Shown here: one piece after another, positions 17,428 to 27,512 of the stretch
How positions within the stretch are numbered: the stretch's first letter is position 1
Layout: each line of letters begins with the position of its first letter
Program-made: the position numbers and the translations under genes
Notes under the pieces: model-generated
What the model saw: the letters and a program-made list of their open reading frames with translations, nothing else
Told to the model about the DNA's origin: nothing
Database searches by the model: none
Source: an uncultured Tenacibaculum sp.
GTDB lineage: Bacteria; Bacteroidota; Bacteroidia; Flavobacteriales; Flavobacteriaceae
Length of the DNA stretch: 64,000 nucleotides
NCBI RefSeq assembly: GCF_947494125.1
Contig: NZ_CANLTU010000008.1
Span: 1 to 64,000, forward strand
Direction of reading: 5' to 3'

Positions 17428-18762
17428 TTATAAATTTTTTACCGCCTCTTTAAACTTATTTCCTCTATCTTCATAACTATCAAATAAATCAAAGCTAGCA
17501 CATGCTGGTGACAACAGCACTGTATCTCCCTTTTTAGCTATCTTATGTGACACTTTAACAGCTTCTTCAGCTCCTGCCGTCTCCACTAACACCTCCACAA
17601 CATCTTGAAATGTTTCTATAATCTTTTGATTATCCAACCCTAAGCACACTATTGCTTTGACTTTTTCTCTAACCAACGGCATTAAATCAGCATAATCATT
17701 TCCTTTATCAACACCTCCAACAATCCATACTGTTGGACTATCCATACATTCTAACGCATAAAAAACAGCATTCACATTCGTTGCTTTACTATCGTTTATA
17801 TACTGAACTCCATTAATTTTTTGCACATTTTCCAAACGATGCTCTACTCCTTCAAAATCAGATAAACTTTCTGCAATAGTGTTTTTTCTAACCTTTAATA
17901 ACCTAGCCGCCATAGATGCTGCCATTGCGTTTTTAGCATTATGTTTTCCTTGTAATGTTAATTCAGAAACGTTCATTAGTATCTCTTCTGTATTTAATTT
18001 CATTATTATCTTATCTTGTCTTAAAAAGGCTCCATATTCCAACTCTTTTTCTACTGAAAATGGAATTAATTTTGCCCTAACTTTATTGTTTTTTAACCAA
18101 TTCCGAATCGCTTCATCGTCCGCATCGTATATTAAAAAATCTTTTTCTGTTTGATTTTTAGTAATACGAAATTTTGAACTTATATACTTTTCAAAATCAT
18201 AATCATATCTATCCAGATGATCTGGTGATATGTTTGTAATAATTGCGATGTGTGAATTAAAATTCTCAACCCCATCTAATTGAAAACTACTTAATTCCAA
18301 CACATATTCTTCATAATTCTGTTCTGCTATTTGCTTTGCAAAACTATCTCCAATATTACCCCCTACACCTACATTTAACCCTCCTTGCTTTAGCAAATAG
18401 TGCGTTAATATTGTTGTAGTGGTTTTACCATTTGACCCTGTTATTCCGACTATCGTTGCGCTTGTATATTCAGATGCAAACTCAATTTCCGAAACTACTT
18501 TAACTTCTTTTAAATTTAACTTCTGTATTAACGCCACTTTATCTGGAATACCTGGACTTTTCATCACTACATCTGCATTTAATATTTTGCTTTCTGTATG
18601 TTGATTTTCTTCAAAATCGATAGTATTATGTAAAAGAACTTCTTTATATTTTTCTGTTATTGACCCTTTATCTGAAACAAAAACATCAAATCCTTTTTGT
18701 TTTCCTAAAATAGCCGTTCCTACACCACTTTCTCCTCCTCCTAATACAACTAATCTTTTCAT
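17428..18762 (-). CDS. murD: UDP-MurNAc-L-Ala--D-Glu ligase MurD
   Basis: MurD adds D-Glu to the growing stem peptide. The ATP loop GITGSNGKTTTT is at about 107-118, followed by ISPDHLDRYD and the C-terminal substrate motif LLSPACASFDLF. The length of 444 residues is normal. It starts directly after mraY (no gap) and is followed by ftsW. Confidence 0.97.
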   Translation of the reverse strand: MKRLVVLGGGESGVGTAILGKQKGFDVFVSDKGSITEKYKEVLLHNTIDFEENQHTESKILNADVVMKSPGIPDKVALIQKLNLKEVKVVSEIEFASEYTSATIVGITGSNGKTTTTILTHYLLKQGGLNVGVGGNIGDSFAKQIAEQNYEEYVLELSSFQLDGVENFNSHIAIITNISPDHLDRYDYDFEKYISSKFRITKNQTEKDFLIYDADDEAIRNWLKNNKVRAKLIPFSVEKELEYGAFLRQDKIIMKLNTEEILMNVSELTLQGKHNAKNAMAASMAARLLKVRKNTIAESLSDFEGVEHRLENVQKINGVQYINDSKATNVNAVFYALECMDSPTVWIVGGVDKGNDYADLMPLVREKVKAIVCLGLDNQKIIETFQDVVEVLVETAGAEEAVKVSHKIAKKGDTVLLSPACASFDLFDSYEDRGNKFKEAVKNL

Positions 18763-19989
18763 TTACCTTAATTTTAAGGTTACTATTGTAAATACCGCTA
18801 ATAAGATTCCTACAATCCAAAAACGAGTAACAATCTTACTTTCATGATAATTTAACTTCTGATAATGGTGATGTAATGGAGACATTTTAAAAACTCGCCT
18901 TCCTTCTCCAAACTTCTTCTTAGTATATTTAAACCAAGAAACCTGAATCATTACCGATAAATTCTCAACTACAAAAACCCCTGCTAAAATTGGCAACAAT
19001 AATTCTTTTCGAATTGCTATCGCTATGACTGCTATAATTCCTCCAATAGTTAAACTTCCAGTATCTCCCATAAAAATTTGAGCCGGATAGGTGTTATACC
19101 ATAAAAAACCTATTAAAGCTCCAGCAAATGCGAATATAAACACCGTCATTTCTCCTGACTTTGGTATATACATTACATCTAGGTAATCTGCAAAAATGAT
19201 ATTTCCAGACACCCAAGCAAAAATCGCTAGAGTAATAACCATAATAGCTGATGTTCCTGCCGCTAATCCATCAATTCCATCTGTTAAATTAGCTCCATTT
19301 GAAATTCCTGTTACAATAAAAACAACTACGAATATGAATATAATCCACCCGTATTTCTCATAACCATCCCCTAAAAAACTAAATGCTTTTGCATAATCTA
19401 ATTCGTTATCTTTTAAAAATGGAACTGTTGTTTTTGTTGACTTATGAGCCTCTCCAAAAACCTTTTTCTTTCCATCTACTTGAACTATTTGCTCTGAAGT
19501 TGGCAACTGCTCTTTTATTGTTACATCTGGATGAAAATACAACATAGAACCTACTATCAATCCAAGACCTACTTGTCCTAGTACCTTGAATTTACCCTTT
19601 AAACCTGCTTTGTCTTTTTTAAATACTTTTATATAATCATCAGTAAAACCAATTAACCCCATCCAAACTGTTGTGATTAACAAAATAATAATATATATGT
19701 TTTCTAACCTTGCTAATAACAACACCGGTATTAAGGTTGCAAAAATTATAATAAGACCTCCCATCGTTGGCGTTCCTGCTTTTTGCACCTGCCCTACCAA
19801 ACCTAAATCTCTGACAGTTTCTCCTACTTGTTGCTTTCTTAAATAGTTAATTATTTTTTTTCCAAATATTGTTGATATCAATAATGACAGAATAAACGCT
19901 GTTGCTGAACGAAATGTAATAAACTGAAATACACTCGCCCCTGTAAGATTAAATTCGCTTTCTAAATATTGAAATATATAATACAGCAT
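18763..19989 (-). CDS. mraY: Phospho-MurNAc-pentapeptide transferase MraY
   Basis: MraY attaches phospho-MurNAc-pentapeptide to undecaprenyl phosphate, forming lipid I. Ten membrane helices are expected. The catalytic acidic motif GFTDDYIK, the Mg site [12 protein letters not shown] and the histidine motif SPLHHHYQ are all present. At 408 residues it is longer than the E. coli enzyme (360), owing to an insert of about 50 residues around 165-210 that is common in Bacteroidota. It lies 6 nt after murE. Confidence 0.97.
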   Translation of the reverse strand: MLYYIFQYLESEFNLTGASVFQFITFRSATAFILSLLISTIFGKKIINYLRKQQVGETVRDLGLVGQVQKAGTPTMGGLIIIFATLIPVLLLARLENIYIIILLITTVWMGLIGFTDDYIKVFKKDKAGLKGKFKVLGQVGLGLIVGSMLYFHPDVTIKEQLPTSEQIVQVDGKKKVFGEAHKSTKTTVPFLKDNELDYAKAFSFLGDGYEKYGWIIFIFVVVFIVTGISNGANLTDGIDGLAAGTSAIMVITLAIFAWVSGNIIFADYLDVMYIPKSGEMTVFIFAFAGALIGFLWYNTYPAQIFMGDTGSLTIGGIIAVIAIAIRKELLLPILAGVFVVENLSVMIQVSWFKYTKKKFGEGRRVFKMSPLHHHYQKLNYHESKIVTRFWIVGILLAVFTIVTLKLR

Positions 19990-19995
19990 TTTAAA

Positions 19996-21459
19996 TTAGT
20001 TTTTTAGTTGATTAAAACAATTCGTCACTTCTTCTAAATCATCGAAATGATGTTTTACTCCATCTATTTCTTGGTAATTTTCATGCCCTTTTCCTGCGAT
20101 TAATATTATATCTTCTGCTTCTGCCAGCTTACATGCTGTTTTTATAGCTTGTCTTCTATCTAAAATTGATAATGTTTTTTTATAATTCTCTGCTGCTACC
20201 CCTTCCTCCATTTCTTCAATAATTACCTGTGCATTTTCCGTTCTCGGATTATCTGAAGTAAAAATTGCTTGATCACTTAATTGCGATGCTATAAACGCCA
20301 TCTTTGGTCGTTTAGTTTTATCTCTATCTCCACCACAACCAACTACTGTAATTACTTTTTCATTTCCTGTTCGAATATCATTTACAGTTTGCAATACATT
20401 TTTTAACGCATCTGGCGTATGTGCATAATCAACAATTGCTGTTACCTTATTTTCTGAAACCGTATATTCAAAACGCCCTCTTACACTTTCTAACTCACTT
20501 ACAATTCTTAAAGTTTCTAATTTCTCAAACCCTAATAAATCTGCTACCCCAAAAATTGCCGACAAATTATAAGCATTAAACTCACCTATTAACCTTGTCC
20601 AAACTTCAACACCGTTTACAGTTAATAAAGTTCCTGAAAAACGTTTTTCTAAAACTTTCGCTTTATAATCTCCTAATGTTTTTAAAGCATACGACTTCTT
20701 ATTCGCTTTTGTGTTTTGCAACATTATTTGCCCATTTTTATCATCTATATTTACCAAAGCAAATGCTGATTTTGGCAACGAATCAAAAAAACGTTTTTTT
20801 ACATCTCGGTATTCTGCAAAAGTCTCATGATAATCTAAATGATCATGAGATAAATTTGTAAATACACCCCCAACGAAACTCAATCCTTCTGTTCTTTTCT
20901 GATGTATTCCATGCGAACTAACTTCCATAAAACAATATTCAACCCCTTCTTCAACCATTAATGACAAATATTTATTTACCATTAATGAGTTTGGCGTTGT
21001 ATGTGTTGCTTCACATTCCGTTTCATCTATCATTATTTTCACTGTCGAAAGCAATCCTACTTTATATCCAGCTTTTTTAAACAACTGATACAATAATGTT
21101 GCTATCGTCGTTTTTCCGTTTGTTCCTGTAATCCCTACTAATTGCAATTTCCTTGAAGGATTATTATAAAAATTAGCAGACATTATTGCCAAAGCAACAT
21201 TTGAATCTTCAACCTTAACATATGTCACATCATCATTTAAACCCAATGGGAATTCTTCACAAATAATAGCTTTCGCTCCTGATAAAATAGTTTTCTCTAT
21301 AAATTGATGTCCATCCACAACCCCACCTTTCTGCGCCACAAAAACATCGTTCTCTTCAATTTGTCTACTATCAAAATGAATACCATATACCATCACATCT
21401 GTATTACCATGTACAGCACTTACCGGTACTTTATATAATATGTCTTTTAATCTCTTCAA
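19996..21459 (-). CDS. murE: UDP-MurNAc-tripeptide synthetase MurE (meso-DAP type)
   Basis: MurE adds the third stem residue. The ATP loop GITGTNGKTTIA is near residue 110. The C-terminal substrate motif is DNPRTE, the form that selects meso-diaminopimelate and not lysine, as expected in a Gram-negative wall. It has 487 residues and is full length. The start is adjacent to the end of ftsI with no gap, and mraY follows 6 nt later. Confidence 0.97.
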   Translation of the reverse strand: MKRLKDILYKVPVSAVHGNTDVMVYGIHFDSRQIEENDVFVAQKGGVVDGHQFIEKTILSGAKAIICEEFPLGLNDDVTYVKVEDSNVALAIMSANFYNNPSRKLQLVGITGTNGKTTIATLLYQLFKKAGYKVGLLSTVKIMIDETECEATHTTPNSLMVNKYLSLMVEEGVEYCFMEVSSHGIHQKRTEGLSFVGGVFTNLSHDHLDYHETFAEYRDVKKRFFDSLPKSAFALVNIDDKNGQIMLQNTKANKKSYALKTLGDYKAKVLEKRFSGTLLTVNGVEVWTRLIGEFNAYNLSAIFGVADLLGFEKLETLRIVSELESVRGRFEYTVSENKVTAIVDYAHTPDALKNVLQTVNDIRTGNEKVITVVGCGGDRDKTKRPKMAFIASQLSDQAIFTSDNPRTENAQVIIEEMEEGVAAENYKKTLSILDRRQAIKTACKLAEAEDIILIAGKGHENYQEIDGVKHHFDDLEEVTNCFNQLKN

Positions 21460-23472
21460 CTACGATAGTTTTAAATAAACTGTTCCTCCTTTTAACACTT
21501 TGACTCCTTTTTTTATTGACTGCTCTGTTACTTTTCCCATTCCTGAAAACCTAACCTTCAACCCCATGTTTTCCAACAATGCCACTGCATCCATACCACT
21601 CATTCCTACCACTTTTGGCATTATTGTTTTATACTTTCTCAACTTCTGATAATACACTTCAAACTCCTTATCAAGACTTGCACTCGATATTTGATCTGAT
21701 ACTAGTTGATTATTTACAGGTGTTGTTGTGTATATTTTTTGGGCAATCTCCTTAAAAACCGGCGCTGCTACAACAGCTCCATAATACCCTTTCTCTTTCT
21801 TTGGACTATGAATTACCACAATACAAGAATACTTTGGGTTTTCTGCAGGAAAAAAACCTGCAAACGAGGCTACGTATTTCTTATTAGAATAATGACCATA
21901 AACTGTCTTCCCGCTTTTATCTTTATGTTTAGGAATCCATTTTTTTGCTGTTCCTGTTTTTCCTGCCATTGAAAAATTAGAAGAATACACATTCTTTGCA
22001 GTACCATTCTTCACCACATTCTCCATAACCTTTCTAACTTTATTCAACGTTACATCTGAAGCTATTTTTTCTTTTACAACTTGTGTTTCAAATCGTTCTT
22101 CAACCTTCCCTCCAACTCTTAATTCTTTAACAAAATATGGCCTAACCATTTTACCTTTATTTGCAACTGCATTATAAAATGCTAATGTTTGCAAAGGCGT
22201 TAAAGACACTCCATAACCCCAAGCCATCCATTCTAATGATATTGGACTCCAACTTTTCTCTGTAGGATTTGGAATATACGGTTTACCTTCTCCTATTATT
22301 TTAACCCCTGTTAATTGGTCTAATCCGAATGATTTAATTTTTTGAATAAACTTCTTTGGATTTTTATCATAATGCTTTTGAATTGTTTTTACAATACCCA
22401 CATTTGATGAAACTTCAAAAACACGAGCTAATGAAACCTTTCCAAACCCCCCTCTCTTACTATCTTCAACCTTTCTGTTATTAATAAAAATCTTTCCTTT
22501 TTCACAATCCACCACATTAGAAGTGTCTGCTAATTTATCTTCAAGAACTGCCATTAAACTTGCCAACTTAAAAGTTGAACCTGGCTCATGACTCTCCCAA
22601 ACAGCATAATTTCTTTTTTCGTAATACCTCCCTTTTGATGTTCTACCTAGATTGGAAATTGCTTTTATCTCACCAGTTTCTACCTCCATAACCACAGCAC
22701 AACCATGATCCGCTTCAAAATACTCTAACTGCTTTAGTAACGCATGATGTGTTATATCCTGAACATTAACATCTATTGTTGTTATTACATCACTTCCGTC
22801 AATTGGCTCTTTTTCATTTACGTCATTTACCGGTTTCCACTGACCTTTAGCTATTTTTCGCTTCAGTCGCATACCGTTTTCTCCTTCCATATAATCAGCA
22901 AAAGCACCTTCAATACCAGCTCCTCCCCTATGATTATCATAACCTATAGTTCGTTCTGCTATCTTCCCTATTGGATGTACACGCACTGTTTTTTGTTCCG
23001 CTATAAACCCCCCTCGATACACTCCTAATTTAAAAATCGGAAAGCTTTTCATTTTCACATAGTCGTTATAACCTACATTTCGAGCTATTAACAAATAACG
23101 ATTTTTCCTTTTTTTTGCTTCTCGTAATTTTTTCTGGTAATAATCTGTCGACTTACCTAACAACCCCGACAATGCTTTTGAAAGTGAACGAATATTTTTT
23201 TCAAAAACTTCCGAATCTACAGTAACCGCATCCATTCGAATAGTATATTTCGACATTGAAGTAGCCAAAAGATTACCGTCTGCCGCGTATACATTTCCAC
23301 GGTTTGCAAAAATCGTATCGTTTTTTACTGTTTTTTCTTGTGAAAGCTTCTTGTATTTATCCCCTTCAACATACTGAAGATTAAAGATTCTAAAAAGAAT
23401 AACAATAAAAAAAAGCGTCATTAAAATTACAACTACGTAGAGCTTATTTAATATACTTTTTTTTACTACCAT
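21460..23472 (-). CDS. ftsI: Septal transpeptidase FtsI (PBP3) with PASTA domain
   Basis: FtsI cross-links septal peptidoglycan. One N-terminal membrane helix (about 12-30) is followed by the dimerisation domain and a transpeptidase domain with the SxxK box Ser299-Lys302 (STFK), SSN at 355-357 and KTG at 505-507. A C-terminal PASTA domain (about 618-670, PKVVGMSGMDAVALLENMG) is present, which E. coli FtsI lacks but flavobacteria usually have. It lies 9 nt after ftsL. Confidence 0.96.
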   Translation of the reverse strand: MVVKKSILNKLYVVVILMTLFFIVILFRIFNLQYVEGDKYKKLSQEKTVKNDTIFANRGNVYAADGNLLATSMSKYTIRMDAVTVDSEVFEKNIRSLSKALSGLLGKSTDYYQKKLREAKKRKNRYLLIARNVGYNDYVKMKSFPIFKLGVYRGGFIAEQKTVRVHPIGKIAERTIGYDNHRGGAGIEGAFADYMEGENGMRLKRKIAKGQWKPVNDVNEKEPIDGSDVITTIDVNVQDITHHALLKQLEYFEADHGCAVVMEVETGEIKAISNLGRTSKGRYYEKRNYAVWESHEPGSTFKLASLMAVLEDKLADTSNVVDCEKGKIFINNRKVEDSKRGGFGKVSLARVFEVSSNVGIVKTIQKHYDKNPKKFIQKIKSFGLDQLTGVKIIGEGKPYIPNPTEKSWSPISLEWMAWGYGVSLTPLQTLAFYNAVANKGKMVRPYFVKELRVGGKVEERFETQVVKEKIASDVTLNKVRKVMENVVKNGTAKNVYSSNFSMAGKTGTAKKWIPKHKDKSGKTVYGHYSNKKYVASFAGFFPAENPKYSCIVVIHSPKKEKGYYGAVVAAPVFKEIAQKIYTTTPVNNQLVSDQISSASLDKEFEVYYQKLRKYKTIMPKVVGMSGMDAVALLENMGLKVRFSGMGKVTEQSIKKGVKVLKGGTVYLKLS

Positions 23473-23481
23473 CTTTTTATT

Positions 23482-23811
23482 CTATTCTATTTTAGTTGTT
23501 ACTTTTATTTTCTGTGGAGGTGTCTTCGCTGGTGACAATCCAGTTATTTTCACCTTATCACGAATACTACTTTCTAACTTCATCCGCATCAACATTGTAT
23601 TGGTATCAATATCTTCTGCTCGTAATTCTCTTTTCTTTTTATTCAGCTCAGCAATTCGAACAACTTTTGCATCAGCACTATGCGAACTTGATATCATTAT
23701 TAACAATAAAACCACAACAAAAATCAATATCCGCCAATTACCAAAAGAGCTTTCGTCTGTCAAAAAACGCCCTTTTAAAACACCATAAATACCTTCCTTT
23801 ACTCTAGACAT
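23482..23811 (-). CDS. ftsL: FtsL-like division protein
   Basis: This 109-residue bitopic protein has a cytoplasmic N-terminus, a membrane helix at about 28-44 (ILIFVVVLLLIMISSSHSA) and a short periplasmic coiled coil (KVVRIAELNKKKRELRAE). Sequence conservation of FtsL is poor, so the call rests mainly on size, topology and location between rsmH and ftsI. Its ATG overlaps the rsmH stop codon (TAATG), so translation is coupled. Confidence 0.88.
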   Translation of the reverse strand: MSRVKEGIYGVLKGRFLTDESSFGNWRILIFVVVLLLIMISSSHSADAKVVRIAELNKKKRELRAEDIDTNTMLMRMKLESSIRDKVKITGLSPAKTPPQKIKVTTKIE

Positions 23812-24707
23812 TACTTTAATGTTGCTATTCGTAATTTTGCGCTTCTTGCTCTATTATTTTCTTTTACCTCCTCTTTAGTTGGCACAATCATTTTACCTAT
23901 TTTCTTTAAAGGCACACTTATATTACCATAAAAATCCTTCTCTGGCTCACCACTAAAAAGCCCTGTTCTTATAAATCGCTTCACCAACCTATCTTCCAAT
24001 GAATGATATGAAATCACACTCAACCTCCCATCTTCCTTCAACATTTGAGGCATTTGCTCTAAAAACTCCTTCAACACCTCCAACTCCTGATTCACCTCTA
24101 TTCTAACTGCTTGAAATATTTGAGCCAATATTTTATGTTCTTTTGCCTTTGGTAAAAAATTCCTCAACACTTCCTTCAACTGAAAACTTGTCTCTATCTC
24201 CTCTTCCCCTCTTGCCTCTACAATTGTTTTTGCCAACGTCCTAGCATTTCTCAATTCACCATATAAAAACAACACATCCGCCAACCTATCTTCCTCATAT
24301 TTATTTATAATCTTTTTTGCTGACAAATCAGACTTTTGATCCATCCTCATATCTAAATCAGCATCAAATCGAGTAGAAAAACCTCTATCCGCCTCATCAA
24401 ACTGATGAGAAGAAACACCTAAATCCGCTAAAACCCCGTCAACCTTCTTAACTCCATAAAAACGCAAAAATCGAGATATAAAACGAAAATTCTCTCCAAT
24501 CAAAACAAAACGCTCATCATCAATTTTATTTTGCTGAGCATCTGGATCCTGGTCAAAAGCAAACAAACGTCCTTTTTCCCCCAACCTACTCAATATTTCA
24601 CGAGAGTGACCTCCTCCTCCAAATGTCACATCCACATACACACCATCTTCTTTTATATCAAGCGCATCTACACTTTCCCTCAACAAAACTGGACTATGAT
24701 AATTCAT
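23811..24707 (-). CDS. rsmH: 16S rRNA m4C1402 methyltransferase RsmH (MraW)
   Basis: RsmH methylates N4 of C1402 in the ribosomal P site. It opens with YHSPVLLRE, followed by the S-adenosylmethionine loop DVTFGGGGHSREIL. ADLGVSSHQFDEADRGFS and the C-terminal VISYHSLEDRLVK and NNRARSAKLRIA are family hallmarks. The length is 298 residues, as expected. The gene overlaps mraZ by 14 nt and ftsL by 1 nt. Confidence 0.97.
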   Translation of the reverse strand: MNYHSPVLLRESVDALDIKEDGVYVDVTFGGGGHSREILSRLGEKGRLFAFDQDPDAQQNKIDDERFVLIGENFRFISRFLRFYGVKKVDGVLADLGVSSHQFDEADRGFSTRFDADLDMRMDQKSDLSAKKIINKYEEDRLADVLFLYGELRNARTLAKTIVEARGEEEIETSFQLKEVLRNFLPKAKEHKILAQIFQAVRIEVNQELEVLKEFLEQMPQMLKEDGRLSVISYHSLEDRLVKRFIRTGLFSGEPEKDFYGNISVPLKKIGKMIVPTKEEVKENNRARSAKLRIATLK

Positions 24708-25161
24708 CTATCTCTGTATTTCCCATCACCTCCTCTACTAAACCAGCAAAATCAACAACAGCTTCATCAATTACTTTTTCGTACTTCTCCTTATCCCAAA
24801 TCTCAATAATATTCACCGCAGAAGAAAGCACCACCTGCTTCTCTATCCCCGCAAACTGACACAAGTCTTTCGGAACCAACACCCTACCAGAGGCGTCCAT
24901 CTCCACCACTTTTACTCCAGCAGTAAACCTTCTAATAAAATCGTTATTCTTCTTTACAAATCGATTTAATTTATTAATCTTTTGCATCATTAAATCCCAC
25001 TCCTGCATTGGATACAACTCCAAACAAGGCTGAAAAACAGATCTCTTCACTACAAAACCCTCTTGCAACACAGGCGACAACTGCTTTTTGAAAGCCGATG
25101 AAATCATCAACCTCCCCTTAGCATCCACCTTACATTCATATGTCCCAATTAAATTTACCAC
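24694..25161 (-). CDS. mraZ: MraZ, transcriptional repressor of the dcw operon
   Basis: MraZ is an AbrB-fold DNA-binding protein with two SpoVT/AbrB repeats (here GTYECKVDAKGRLMIS near residue 6 and VVEMDASGRVLVPKDL near residue 85). It represses its own operon by binding direct repeats upstream. The length of 155 residues is typical. It is the first dcw gene, and three perfectly spaced candidate binding boxes lie 42-68 nt upstream. Confidence 0.96.
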   Translation of the reverse strand: MVNLIGTYECKVDAKGRLMISSAFKKQLSPVLQEGFVVKRSVFQPCLELYPMQEWDLMMQKINKLNRFVKKNNDFIRRFTAGVKVVEMDASGRVLVPKDLCQFAGIEKQVVLSSAVNIIEIWDKEKYEKVIDEAVVDFAGLVEEVMGNTEIDELS

Positions 25162-25183
25162 GTTAAGAAACCATAGTTTGCAT

Positions 25184-25191
25184 CAAAAATA
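25184..25191 (-). promoter_or_regulatory. -7 promoter element of the dcw operon
   Basis: The minus strand reads TATTTTTG, an exact match to the Bacteroidota consensus TAnnTTTG, 23 nt before the mraZ ATG. The -33 region would fall on the MraZ boxes at 25203-25229, which fits repression by occlusion. No clear TTG is visible at -33. Confidence 0.55.
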
Positions 25192-25202
25192 AAAAATAAT
25201 TA

Positions 25203-25229
25203 CCACTTTCTACCACTTTTTACCACTTT
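25203..25229 (-). promoter_or_regulatory. Three MraZ boxes (AAAGTGG, 10-bp period)
   Basis: On the minus strand AAAGTGG occurs three times, at 25223-25229, 25213-25219 and 25203-25209, each separated by exactly 3 nt (TAA, TAG). This matches the known MraZ operator form, GTGG-type repeats with one helical turn spacing. The array overlaps the expected -33 region of the mraZ promoter. Confidence 0.8.
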
Positions 25230-25363
25230 GTTAATAAGTTTTCCTATTATCATTAAAAAACTGATTGTGAGTCTGTTCTATTTTAGAAGCTGTGCTGAAA
25301 TAATAAAAATGAGAATATGACAAAAAAGAACTACATTTGCGGTTGAGTCAAATTTTACATACA

Positions 25364-26128
25364 ATGACTGAATTTTTAAAGAAAGAAGGCAAATTTACAT
25401 ACGCAGAAGCAGGAGAAGGAAGCCCTATCATTATACTTCATGGTTTAATGGGAGCTTTGAGTAATTTTGGTTCTACATTCAATCATCTTTCTCAAAAAGG
25501 GTATAAAATTTTCATACCTGAATTGCCTTTATATACATTGCCTTTATTAAAAACAAATGTAAAAAACTTAGCTAAGTTTTTACATGAATTTATTGAGTAC
25601 AAAAACCTTAAAGACGTTACCCTTTTAGGTAATTCTTTAGGTGGTCATATTGCTCTATACTATACAAAACATTACACTTCTGATATTAAAGCTTTAGTTT
25701 TAACCGGAAGTTCTGGATTGTATGAAAATTCTATGGGAGATAGTTATCCAAAAAGAGGTGATAAAGAGTTTGTTAGAAGAAAAGCACAAGATGTTTTTTA
25801 CGATAAAAACATTGCTACTGACGAGTTAGTTGATCAAGTTTATGATGTTATTAACGATAGAAATACCTTAATAAGAACATTAGCTATTGCAAAAAGTGCT
25901 ATTCGTCATAATATGGCTAAGGACTTACCAAACATGAAACAACCTACGTGTTTAATTTGGGGAAAACAAGATTCTGTAACCCCTCCAGTTGTTGCCGAAG
26001 ACTTCCATAAACTTTTACCTAATTCAGATTTATTTTGGATTGATAAATGTGGGCATGCTGCTATGATGGAAACTCCTGAAGAATTTAATACTATTTTAGA
26101 AACTTGGCTTTCTGAACGAAATATATAA
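25364..26128 (+). CDS. Alpha/beta hydrolase
   Basis: This serine hydrolase of the alpha/beta fold has 254 residues. The oxyanion strand IIILHGLMG is at 22-30, the nucleophile elbow GNSLGG carries Ser91, an acid follows in WGKQDSVTPP, and the histidine lies in KCGHAAMM. The substrate is unknown; related proteins include esterases and MhpC/MenH-type hydrolases. I start it at the ATG at 25364, because a TACATTTG promoter element occupies 25332-25339, where an alternative TTG start would lie. It is divergent from mraZ and 24 nt before engB. Confidence 0.85.
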   Translation: MTEFLKKEGKFTYAEAGEGSPIIILHGLMGALSNFGSTFNHLSQKGYKIFIPELPLYTLPLLKTNVKNLAKFLHEFIEYKNLKDVTLLGNSLGGHIALYYTKHYTSDIKALVLTGSSGLYENSMGDSYPKRGDKEFVRRKAQDVFYDKNIATDELVDQVYDVINDRNTLIRTLAIAKSAIRHNMAKDLPNMKQPTCLIWGKQDSVTPPVVAEDFHKLLPNSDLFWIDKCGHAAMMETPEEFNTILETWLSERNI

Positions 26129-26152
26129 TAGCATTTATAAGCTTAACTAGTA

Positions 26153-26764
26153 ATGAAAATAAAATCTGCTGAATTTGTAATGAGTAACAGTAATGTTACC
26201 AAAGCTCCTAAAGACAGAATACCTGAATATGCTTTCATAGGAAGATCCAATGTTGGCAAATCGTCTTTAATTAACATGTTAATGGAGCGCAAAGATTTAG
26301 CAAAAATTTCTGGGAAACCTGGAAAAACACAACTTATTAATCATTTTAAAATTAACGATGAATGGTTTTTAGTTGATTTACCTGGTTATGGATACGCTCA
26401 AGTTTCAAAAAAGAAAAGAACTATTTTTCAATATTTTATTGAGAATTATTTTAAAGAAAGAGAACAACTCGTTTGTACATTTGTTTTAGTTGACAGTCGT
26501 CATGATCCTCAAAAAATAGATTTAGAGTTTATGCAATTTTTAGGTGAAAACCGTATCCCTTTTTGTATTGTTTTTACTAAGGCAGATAAATTAGGTAGCT
26601 CTAAATTAAACAAACAAATAACCTCTTACAAAAAGAAATTATTACACTCTTGGGAAGAGCTTCCTACATCTTTTGTTACTTCTTCTTCAACTGGATTTGG
26701 ACGCGAAGATTTCTTAAAATTTATTGATGGAGTTAACGAAGATATAGCTAAAGATTTTAAATAA
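26153..26764 (+). CDS. engB: Ribosome biogenesis GTPase EngB (YihA/YsxC)
   Basis: EngB is an essential GTPase acting in late assembly of the large ribosomal subunit. The G1 loop GRSNVGKSS, G3 DLPGYGYAQ and G4 TKADK are visible, with the closing G5 region SSSTGFGRED. The length of 203 residues is typical. It lies 24 nt after the hydrolase and 35 nt before the pseudouridine synthase, probably in one transcript. Confidence 0.96.
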   Translation: MKIKSAEFVMSNSNVTKAPKDRIPEYAFIGRSNVGKSSLINMLMERKDLAKISGKPGKTQLINHFKINDEWFLVDLPGYGYAQVSKKKRTIFQYFIENYFKEREQLVCTFVLVDSRHDPQKIDLEFMQFLGENRIPFCIVFTKADKLGSSKLNKQITSYKKKLLHSWEELPTSFVTSSSTGFGREDFLKFIDGVNEDIAKDFK

Positions 26765-26799
26765 ATTTTTGACTCCACTTGAGATCATATTTTTAAAAA

Positions 26800-27486
26800 A
26801 TGTACTCCACTAAAGACAACTTACAGGTTTTACACGAAGACAATCATATAATTATTGTGAATAAACGTGCTGGTGACATTGTTCAAGGTGATAAAACTGG
26901 CGACAAACCTTTATCTGATATAGTTAAAGAATACATTAAAACTAAATACAACAAACCTGGTGCTGTTTTTTTAGGAACTGTACATAGATTAGATAGACCA
27001 ACATCTGGCGTGGTTATTTATGCTCGAACATCAAAAGCTTTAGAGCGTTTAAATAAAATGCTTAGAGAAAAAACGATACAAAAAACATATTGGGCAATTG
27101 TTAACAATCAACCTAAGAAAACGATAGACACGCTTATTAATTTTTTGAAAAAAAATCCAAAAAATAATAAATCTACCGCTTATCCTAAAGAAATTAACGG
27201 AAGCAAAAAAGCTATTTTACACTATAAAGTTTTAAAAAAATTAGATAATTATTCTTTATTAGAAATTGATTTAGAAACAGGTAGACATCACCAAATCCGA
27301 GTACAATTATCTAATATAGGGTCTATTATAAAAGGAGACTTAAAATATGGCGCTAAAAGAAGTAATAAAGATGGTAGCATTCATTTACATGCTCGCAAAA
27401 TAGAATTTACACACCCCGTAAATAAAGATTTAATAAAAATTATAGCTCCTACACCATCGGATTCTATTTGGGATGCTTGTTTGTAA
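26800..27486 (+). CDS. RluA-family RNA pseudouridine synthase, without S4 domain
   Basis: The enzyme isomerises uridine to pseudouridine in rRNA or tRNA. The catalytic aspartate lies in HRLDRPTSGVVIYART, and the second conserved block is GRHHQIRVQLS. With 228 residues it has only the catalytic domain and lacks the N-terminal S4 RNA-binding domain of RluC/RluD, resembling RluA or TruC in size. The exact target base cannot be read from sequence. Confidence 0.92.
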   Translation: MYSTKDNLQVLHEDNHIIIVNKRAGDIVQGDKTGDKPLSDIVKEYIKTKYNKPGAVFLGTVHRLDRPTSGVVIYARTSKALERLNKMLREKTIQKTYWAIVNNQPKKTIDTLINFLKKNPKNNKSTAYPKEINGSKKAILHYKVLKKLDNYSLLEIDLETGRHHQIRVQLSNIGSIIKGDLKYGAKRSNKDGSIHLHARKIEFTHPVNKDLIKIIAPTPSDSIWDACL

Positions 27487-27512
27487 TTTGTATATTTAGG
27501 CAAATTTCTACA

